From the NCBI GenBank assembly GCA_943331195.2, contig CALQKQ020000014.1, positions 1 through 20,134 of the forward strand: a stretch of 20,134 nt of DNA, in the 5' to 3' direction. The position numbers and the translations under genes are program-made. How positions within the stretch are numbered: position 1 is the stretch's first letter; each line of letters starts with the position of its first letter. Shown in pieces: positions 17,201-20,134 of the stretch. This DNA is from Akkermansia muciniphila. GTDB taxonomy: Bacteria > Verrucomicrobiota > Verrucomicrobiia > Verrucomicrobiales > V1-33. The notes beneath the pieces were generated by a model. That model did not search any database. It worked only from the letters and a program-made list of their open reading frames with translations, and was not told where the DNA came from.

Positions 17201-18046
17201 GCCTCCGGTGGGGGCGTGGTTTTGGGATGAGGAATTAGGATTATTGGTGGCGAAGAAGGGGTCGTCGAGGGCGGTGAAGCCGGCGGTGGGTGCCAGGGAG
17301 GCGGGGGCCATGGTGAAGTCGAGGCCGGCATCGCTGCTGCTGGGGGAGTTTTGGTGCAATTCGATGGCGATGACGTTGGGGCCGGGCAGGAGGGTGCCGC
17401 TGAGGTCTACGGCTAGGGTGGTGTAGTTGATTTCGTCGCCGGAGGTACCGCCGTTGAGGTCATCTGGGTTGAGGGCGGGGGGGCAGTTGAGGCGAGCTTT
17501 TTCGAGGCCGTTGAGGTAGATGACGCAGCCGTCGTCGGCGAGGAGGGTAAAGTTCCAGGAGGGGTGGGCCGCTTGAGTTTCCGTTAGGGTAAAGCGATTG
17601 CGTGCGAGGTAGGTATTGACGGTATTGGGTCCGCCGGAGATGAAGCCGCCGAAGGTGGCGGGGAGGTTGGTGAAATTGGCGTTGGTGATGCCTCCGCCTT
17701 GGGCGGGGAGGGTGTTGTTGCGCCAGCCGGGGATGGTGGAGGTGGCGGAGTCGAAGGGGGCGGCCTTCCAGGAGTTGGCTAGGGCGTCTTGGGGGAAGGC
17801 GTTGGAGCCTCCGGCGGCGGTGGTTTTGAGATCGATGGTTTCCCAGGCGTTGGGGAGGGCGAAATCGATGCCGCCGGTGCCTCCGTCGAAGGTGGCGTTG
17901 AGGAGGGTGGCGGGGGCGGAACCGGCGGGGGTGTCTTCGGGCGTGGTGAAGCTGTCGTTGACGGCGGAGGGGGCGGCGGCGGCTGGGAAGGCGGGGAGGA
18001 GGGCGGCGGCGAGGAGATGTCGCAGGGTGGAGGGAAGCGGGGACAT
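8279..18046 (-). CDS. Giant exported mosaic protein: Ig/cadherin repeats, CotH kinase, beta-helix, four LTDs (3,255 aa)
   Basis: The ATG at 18046 is chosen because it starts a signal peptide (1-25, core LLAAALLPAF, end AAAA); the in-frame ATG at 18154 adds 36 low-complexity residues. Domains in order: seven Ig/cadherin-like repeats (26-1278; consensus GVLANDxDPE, PDGSFxYxP, DSFTYRAxDG), with repeats 1 and 3 interrupted by large insertions; LTD 1281-1398; an Ig-like domain 1480-1584; a CotH kinase-like domain about 1614-2000 with IRTRGNSSR (from 1662), ETNMANGDDDDY (1857-1868) and PHDFDT (Asp1885, Asp1887); a bacterial Ig-like segment 2038-2098; a right-handed beta-helix about 2104-2444 with rungs such as NCTF, NNLFYDC and EGNIIWD; three more LTDs (2612-2731, 2744-2877, 2889-3034); a PKD-like domain 3044-3125; a DADRDGLSN calcium-type motif; and a C-terminal module ending RFLRLKVVAP. 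It is expected at the cell surface or secreted. The role is unknown: adhesion or surface phosphorylation are guesses. Codons are extremely C-rich. Confidence 0.9.
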   Translation of the reverse strand: MSPLPSTLRHLLAAALLPAFPAAAAPSAVNDSFTTPEDTPAGSAPATLLNATFDGGTGGIDFALPNAWETIDLKTTAAGGSNAFPQDALANSWKAAPFDSATSTIPGWRNNTLPAQGGGITNANFTNLPATFGGFISGGPNTVNTYLARNRFTLTETQAAHPSWNFTLLADDGCVIYLNGLEKARLNCPPALNPDDLNGGTSGDEINYTTLAVDLSGTLLPGPNVIAIELHQNSPSSSDAGLDFTMAPASLAPTAGFTALDDPFFATNNPNSSSQNHAPTGGFNATGTLRLQLGNVAFGASSQAVSGGWRKTFTLDKPATVSLSLRHRLLAGQDYDSAEYQEALCEVDGVLYGSTTSPSTHPSLALLLGNGNGGGSRDSGWQTSSFEIPLTAGEHTLTLGAYGSAGSAGLLGNAQESFEAFFDDVSLTAPSSLSLLANDTGGSPPVTAIKDSDPAHGTASVSPDGSFRYTPEPNWSGLDSFTYRASDPSGTSPPATVSIQVTPLNDLPIARSDGPYATSQETLFTVSAATGLLANDSDVESANLSAILNTPSPDGITQLQPDGSFTFAPTTGFSGTTSFTYLASDGTATSAPATVTIVVDDLPASPSATADAYTALRNATLTISATTPGLSTEELIPFKAPDWHYYDTLELASRNLGTTWRTDAYTESTDWKIGPAELGYGDGDEATLIADNPDPAFASSANDKFATAYFRRTVEVTDPFSISGVEISVLYDDACAFYLNDTPAGRTSNLPTLATLPELPWDYYPSGNVSDNSTQTFTLPANSLLGGRNLIAAEVHQNGATSSDLSFDLRLRITRTISAGLLANDSDPDVGQTATLSAQLISPPTHGLLSLNPNGTFTYTPDNNYTGPDSFTYLAKDSTNLTSNVATASITVISGPNAPPRALPDAFTAAEDTLLSVDAASGLLANDTDPEGDPFTAALISPPAHGALQLQSNGAFTYLPAPNFNGTDSFTYRASDAQPSAPATVTITVSPLNDLPLAAADAYAGDPGVPLLIPAAQGVLSNDSDPDADTALSAVLLSPPAAGSLELQPDGSFSFLAPSGGTFSFTYQAKDNIGLSAPATVTLSLNATPTCLADSYSLDEDAPLNPTAAQGVLANDADPEGQTLRALLATPPLHGTLNLNPDGSFRYTPTPDFHGPDQFSYRADDGTRQSAPIVVSLAIAPLNDAPVALADVYGVRLDSPLLINAANGVLRNDRDVDSDSLTAALLTPPATGTLQLNPDGSFSFSPELGFSGTASFTYRASDGSATSAATTVTLNVSADLNTLAITEIMYNPPGQTGALEEFIEVHNYGDAALDLTGWSFTKGVNYTFPVGLLLPSRAYLAIPANPAAFAAKYPAANATTSAWDTTSSLANGGETLRLTNAAGRTVAEVTYADEGDWAVRQIVPVWDSTNTPGATPPSLDTDPGLEWVSPADPNPEFNNPGGASLQLRNLALSHQSGQTWAAATPTPGAPNTAVAQENSAPLITDVSHSPAVPNRTQQVFVTARLHDEQNTGLTASLFYRTWLPSASSPATAFTEVPLADNGLRGDAAPNDGLFGAVIPAQSLDTVVEFYVRAADASNQTRTWPAPTLDLAGANPTQNANCLYQVNEEAWTDQRPLYQMIMTGADNASWNAGLANRTSNAAPNTTVIFRTGNQVDIRYQAAIRTRGNSSRNDTPLNLRLNLPKDHPWNGRSAFTLNYKYAYSQFLASRLFEAAGVPCEKANLVGGRLNGVNRLLDQNGNRTFGYYCDLVPRGADTIKEWFPGNDSGNGYGKIRGSVRWGLSSLPTLSAAGYAVGGYVNEGYTKQSNAAANDWSDLHAWLQSLNAGSIADFHTTIANTVDVDQWCRFLALSTIVNHAETNMANGDDDDYSIYFGTTDKLCRIIPHDFDTCFNLNAIGLGDEIAPPTLSIYQATEPNYPTDNATLPQMDKFYRNPVLGRKFKAALRHYLDTLFTKASFDATVDQLLDPQWIGTQFSPSGDTIRAHIKNFLDTRRATIETFLPTAFTATTSLPLQNGLPRTTSATDLGTLGGKLDPARTASVTVNGLLATTNPYGATAAADNSWTASSALTLQPGINQLLCEARDPSGLVFASQTLTIWFDAPGVTRSGSLAASETWTPSAGPYNISSSLTVPSGVTLTIQPGTTVYLASGANLTVSSGGRLLAPGTAAANIQFTRLPSATTSWGGLIINGGSATLSYLTFANNASTALHSLNGAVLALDHLSFRNTAVPYLSLDASSFVVSDCVFPSSTASFEPVHGSSGIAPGGQAIIRRCWFGKTQGYSDSIDFTGGNRPGPILQILNCTFTGSDDDLLDLDSTDAWIEGNLFLHCHRNGASPDSSSAVSGGADNAAFSQVTVINNLFYDCDNAVTMKQGNNQPNGNSAVLLNNTIVRTTRVGGIDNGSGIVNFDDDNVSGEGKGMYLEGNIIWDTENLARNYNPALSQLTLRRNLLPSAPPAGSTASDNLVADPLLNLALIPSPSTATPEQVRAALQPQLGSPAIGAGPLGRTLGADLSRTGITLASPPASTWPATLTLDLGPAGSFTPTSQAAWTYGFTHYRYRLDSEAPSAESPLSTPLTLANLSPGPHTLLVEGRNDAGAWQESPTALTFTVAPDAPTVVLSEILAASATSPDLIELHNWGPTDASLVGCRLSDDPANPAQFTFPANTPPIPAGGFLALTATQLGFSLDQGGETLLLTTPSGLSLDSLTFGPQIPDLSLARQGSLWRLATPSPGSPNPPTAALPLSSSSNLHINEWLGSNSIIVTGDFVELYNPDPRPLDLAGYRLSQDFLNQPDQNQFPPLSFIAGSGFLQLIADGNRSAGPDHLSFKVSRIRESLSLLDPAGAVLDTAIVLPGYPDVSQGRTPDGAATTTYLPLPTPGFSNGSDLSADTALMNGLRLTELMFDPPGLGAEFTEFKNISAAPLTLDGVNFGTGLTFAFPATTLAPGAYIVLTGNLPRFQSQYPGVPALAWSAGRLDNSGEPLRIQTAARSLGILDFRYDGNWYPQTRSGASLEIIDPTAPRLSWADPSSWQPSLASPGGPSAFGVLAPADLAITSPEPAILSALVSPGSYPANSIALAWSKVSGPGNVTFTAPANKITDAAFSLPGLYELRLSATPTDAPASTDSVAVTVRETYLSWSQRHLASFSAADQDPAADADRDGLSNLIEYALGSSPSAPSAPPELILSGGRLALRYQVSRFADPSLQIIPQVSADLHTWLEGGTYLNQFIAEQSDTSETHVAEALDAVGSTGQRFLRLKVVAP
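14213..17971 (-). repeat. Seven Ig/cadherin-like protein repeats encoded in tandem
   Basis: In protein numbering of the giant gene, the repeats lie at 26-502 (with insertion), 505-600, 602-893 (with insertion), 896-992, 993-1087, 1088-1182 and 1183-1278. Uninterrupted units are 95-97 residues. Each carries (G)LLANDxDP, a PPxxGxLxLxPDGSFxYxP hairpin and xSFTYRAxDG before a closing strand with xAPATVTxxV. Acidic positions such as DxDPE and DG suggest calcium-stiffened tandem beta-sandwiches, as in VCBS/cadherin-like bacterial surface proteins. The units are diverged, so this is not a recent DNA-level expansion. Confidence 0.88.
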
Positions 18047-18316
18047 GTCAGGAGGAGGGGGGTGCTGGGACGGCCGAAAAAAAAGGGGGGAGGGACTGGG
18101 ATATGGTGGGGGCGCGGCCCAGGCTCTACAACGGGCGACTCGTAGGGGATTCACTCATTCAGCGCCGCCGTGCTTTATGGGGAGAGGGGGAGCGGGCTTG
18201 TTTTTGGGGTGGGTTTTTGGGTTTTGGGGTGTAGGATTGGGGGGCGTGCTGGGCTGGCCCGCGTGGGTGTGGGTCGGCCTGTGTGCGAGCGAAATTTCTT
18301 TTCCCCTGCTTTTTTT
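18047..18316. promoter_or_regulatory. Divergent promoter region of the giant gene and glpQ
   Basis: These 270 bases separate two divergent starts and must contain both promoters, but no -35/-10 pair is convincing. The plus strand is very G-rich. It contains an A-run on the giant gene's side (about 18077-18084) and a four-tract G-run cluster at 18206-18229. The leader immediately before glpQ is T-rich (GCTTTTTTT at 18308-18316) and that before the giant gene is C/T-rich; neither carries a Shine-Dalgarno. Confidence 0.5.
18206..18229 (+). other. Potential G-quadruplex motif
   Basis: Four G-runs of 4, 3, 3 and 4 bases are separated by loops of 1, 5 and 4 bases (T, TTTTT, TTTT), which fits the canonical G3+N1-7 rule. 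It lies on the plus strand 88 bases before the glpQ start, in the shared divergent region. It could form in DNA, or in the glpQ leader RNA if transcription starts upstream. Confidence 0.6.
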
Positions 18317-19333
18317 ATGACGCGAGTTTTTCTTTTTTTGGCATGGGCGGCGGCGGTGGGGGCGGGGGATCGGCCGCTGGTGATCGCGCATCGCGGGGCG
18401 AGCGGCTATCTTCCGGAGCACAGCGCTGCGGCCAAGGCGTATGCCTATGCGCAGGGGGCGGATTACTTGGAGCAGGACCTGGTGCTAACCAAGGATGGGG
18501 TGCCGGTGGTGGTGCACGACATTTACGTGGATACGGTGACGGATGTGGCGGAAAAGTTCCCTGGGCGGGCGCGGGGGGATGGGCGGTATTATGTGTTAGA
18601 TTTTACGGTGGGAGAGATCAAGCAGTTGCAGGTGCGGGAGCGCTTTCAGGTGGGCAGTGGAGCAGCGGTTTACCCGGGGCGCTTTCCCTCGCGGGGATTT
18701 CCTGGGGCCTTTCAGGTGGCGACCTTGGAGGAGGAATTGCAGCTCATCCAGGGGCTGAATCGGAGCACGGGGCGGGACGTGGGTATTTATCCGGAGATCA
18801 AGCAGCCGAAGTGGCACCGGGAGCAGGGGGTGGATCTCAGTGCGGCGGTGCTTCCGATTTTGGCGCGCTATGGCTACCAAGGGAAGGGGGATCGCTGTTT
18901 TTTGCAGTGTTTTGAGTTGGCCGAGGTGCGGCGGCTTCGGCGGGAGTTGGGGTGGAAGGGGAGGATGATCCTGCTGATGGGGGGGGCGGGCAAGGAGGTG
19001 GATGGGACGGATTGGGAGGAGCTGTGCACGCTGGAGGGGCTGAGAGGCCTAGCGGATGTGGTGGAGGGGATTGGGCCGCCGTTGGAGCGGGTGGTGCAGT
19101 GGCCGGTGGAGGGAGGGGGGGCGCAGCTCACCGGGTTGGCGGCGCGGGCGCATCAGGTGGGGTTGGCGGTGCATCCGTGGTCGGTGCGGGTGGATGCCTT
19201 GCCGAAGCATTGTCCTTCGGTCGAGGCGCTGCATGCGGCGCTTTTGGGGGAGGCTGGGGTGGAGGGGGTGTTTACGGATTTCACGGATGTGACTCGGCAA
19301 TGGCTGGAGCGAGCGGCGGCGGTGCGGCGCTGA
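18317..19333 (+). CDS. glpQ: Periplasmic glycerophosphodiester phosphodiesterase
   Basis: The 338-residue enzyme hydrolyses glycerophosphodiesters, released from phospholipids, to sn-glycerol 3-phosphate and an alcohol. The ATG at 18317 gives a short signal peptide (1-17, TRVFLFLAWAAAVGA) and the mature protein begins with the GDPD core. Key residues are visible: AHRGASGYLPEHS with His25 and Glu34; LEQDLVLTKDG with Glu52 and Asp54; VVHD with His67; YPEIKQP with Glu160; and VFTDF with Asp321. The segment DTVTDVAEKFPGRARGDGRYY is characteristic of the long periplasmic GlpQ type rather than the short cytoplasmic UgpQ type. In-frame starts further upstream (from 18170) add residues without signal character. 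Third positions are strongly G-rich. nspC follows 93 bases later in the same direction, but the functions are unrelated. Confidence 0.93.
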   Translation: MTRVFLFLAWAAAVGAGDRPLVIAHRGASGYLPEHSAAAKAYAYAQGADYLEQDLVLTKDGVPVVVHDIYVDTVTDVAEKFPGRARGDGRYYVLDFTVGEIKQLQVRERFQVGSGAAVYPGRFPSRGFPGAFQVATLEEELQLIQGLNRSTGRDVGIYPEIKQPKWHREQGVDLSAAVLPILARYGYQGKGDRCFLQCFELAEVRRLRRELGWKGRMILLMGGAGKEVDGTDWEELCTLEGLRGLADVVEGIGPPLERVVQWPVEGGGAQLTGLAARAHQVGLAVHPWSVRVDALPKHCPSVEALHAALLGEAGVEGVFTDFTDVTRQWLERAAAVRR

Positions 19334-19426
19334 GTGCTGGTGGGGGGCCTGGGGTGGGCGCGGAGGTCTGCGGGCGGTAAATACTGGGTGCATTCGATTG
19401 ATCTGGGGCCATGGTGGCGCCGCTGC

Positions 19427-20134
19427 ATGACTGCCCTTTCTTCGATGACCATTGCTGGACCTAACCGCGAGGTTTGTGTTGGACTGGATCCCGCGCGGGT
19501 GCCCTCGCCTGCTTACATCATTGACCTTGGTCGGCTGAGGCGGAATTTGGAGCATTTGGCGGCGGTGCAGGAGGCGGCGGGCTGCAAAATTCTCCTCGCG
19601 CAGAAGGCCTTTTCGCTGTGGCCGGTTTACTCGATGATTCGGGAGTATTTGCCGGGCACTTGTTCGAGTGGGGCGTGGGAGGCGCGATTGGCGCATGAGA
19701 AGTTTGGGGGCGAAGTGCACGTGTATAGCCCGGCCTACACGGACGCCGACCTGGATGAGATTTTGCCGATAGCGCATCACCTTTCTTTTAACACTCCGGC
19801 GCAGTATCAGCGGTTTCGCGAGCGGGTGCGGGCCTGTGGGCGGCCGATTGAGTGCGCCTTGCGAATTAATCCTGAGGTCTCCACGGGCCAGACGCCGCTG
19901 TATGATCCCTGTGTGGCGGGCAGTCGGCTGGGCACGACGGCGGCGGCGTCGGCGGGGGCGGACCTGGAGGGTTTGGAGGGGCTGCATTTTCACACCTTGT
20001 GCGAGCAGGGGAGCGACGCTTTAGAAGCGACCTGGGAAGGGGTGGAGGCGCGCTTTGGGCCGCTGTTGCGCCGGGTGAAGTGGATCAACATGGGAGGGGG
20101 CCACCATCTGACGCGCCAGGGTTATGACACGGAG
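19427..20134 (+). CDS. nspC: Carboxynorspermidine decarboxylase, N-terminal 236 residues (cut by window end)
   Basis: The frame runs from ATG 19427 through the last base with no stop, so the C-terminal part lies outside the window. The protein is a fold-type III PLP decarboxylase of the alanine-racemase-like family. PSPAYIIDLGRLRRNL leads into CKILLAQKAF, whose Lys60 is the likely PLP lysine; then EVHVYSPAY, YDPCVAGSRLG (159-169), GLHFHTLCEQG (185-195) and INMGGGHHL (220-228). HFHTLCEQ and GGGHH together are distinctive for carboxynorspermidine/carboxyspermidine decarboxylase rather than diaminopimelate or arginine decarboxylase. The enzyme makes norspermidine or spermidine by the aspartate-semialdehyde route that avoids S-adenosylmethionine. 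The partner carboxyspermidine dehydrogenase is often adjacent and would be expected downstream. A second in-frame ATG at 19445 is an equally possible start; neither has a Shine-Dalgarno. Confidence 0.92.
   Translation, partial: MTALSSMTIAGPNREVCVGLDPARVPSPAYIIDLGRLRRNLEHLAAVQEAAGCKILLAQKAFSLWPVYSMIREYLPGTCSSGAWEARLAHEKFGGEVHVYSPAYTDADLDEILPIAHHLSFNTPAQYQRFRERVRACGRPIECALRINPEVSTGQTPLYDPCVAGSRLGTTAAASAGADLEGLEGLHFHTLCEQGSDALEATWEGVEARFGPLLRRVKWINMGGGHHLTRQGYDTE

Noticed and set aside
14213..17971. CRISPR-like or DNA-level tandem array in the giant gene
   Set aside because: Periodicity of about 290 bases reflects diverged protein repeats; there are no short identical repeats with uniform spacers.

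Overview
The window looks like a chromosomal segment of a GC-rich Verrucomicrobiota bacterium. This rests on two very large exported proteins that combine lamin-tail domains (LTD), CotH-kinase domains, Ig/cadherin-like repeats and a C-terminal module ending in FLRLKV. It also rests on the mixture of housekeeping genes around them. That assignment is inference from protein style; no rRNA or other marker is present.

Layout, left to right. The 3' end of a ribonuclease D-like gene (+, cut by the window edge). A 1,196-residue exported CotH/LTD protein (+). A 535-base gap between convergent genes, packed with hairpins and inverted repeats of REP/BIME type. On the minus strand, a RpoD/SigA-family sigma factor followed 38 bases later by an RsuA-type 16S rRNA pseudouridine synthase. 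Then, divergently on plus, two cyclophilin peptidyl-prolyl isomerases: one exported, one cytoplasmic. They are separated by a short 10-base tandem repeat and closed by a clear intrinsic terminator. About half the window is then one minus-strand gene for a 3,255-residue exported mosaic protein. Divergent from it lies a GlpQ-type periplasmic glycerophosphodiester phosphodiesterase (+), then a carboxynorspermidine decarboxylase (nspC, +) that runs off the right edge.

How the genes relate. The housekeeping genes (sigma factor, RsuA, cyclophilins, GlpQ, NspC) do not form one pathway. The two giant proteins are clearly related in design: signal peptide, LTDs, a CotH domain, a PKD-like Ig domain, a DxDxDG-type calcium-binding motif and the same C-terminal beta module. 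They probably work at the cell surface, but their targets are unknown. The most unusual features are two: repeats 1 and 3 of the giant carry large related insertions at the same loop, and the two proteins share a C-terminal module that may be an uncharacterised sorting or anchoring signal.

Two window-wide signals stand out. Plus-strand base composition changes from C-rich or balanced left of about 4.1 kb to strongly G-rich right of about 4.6 kb, whichever way the genes point. In addition, none of the eight visible gene starts has a convincing Shine-Dalgarno sequence; most leaders are pyrimidine-rich.
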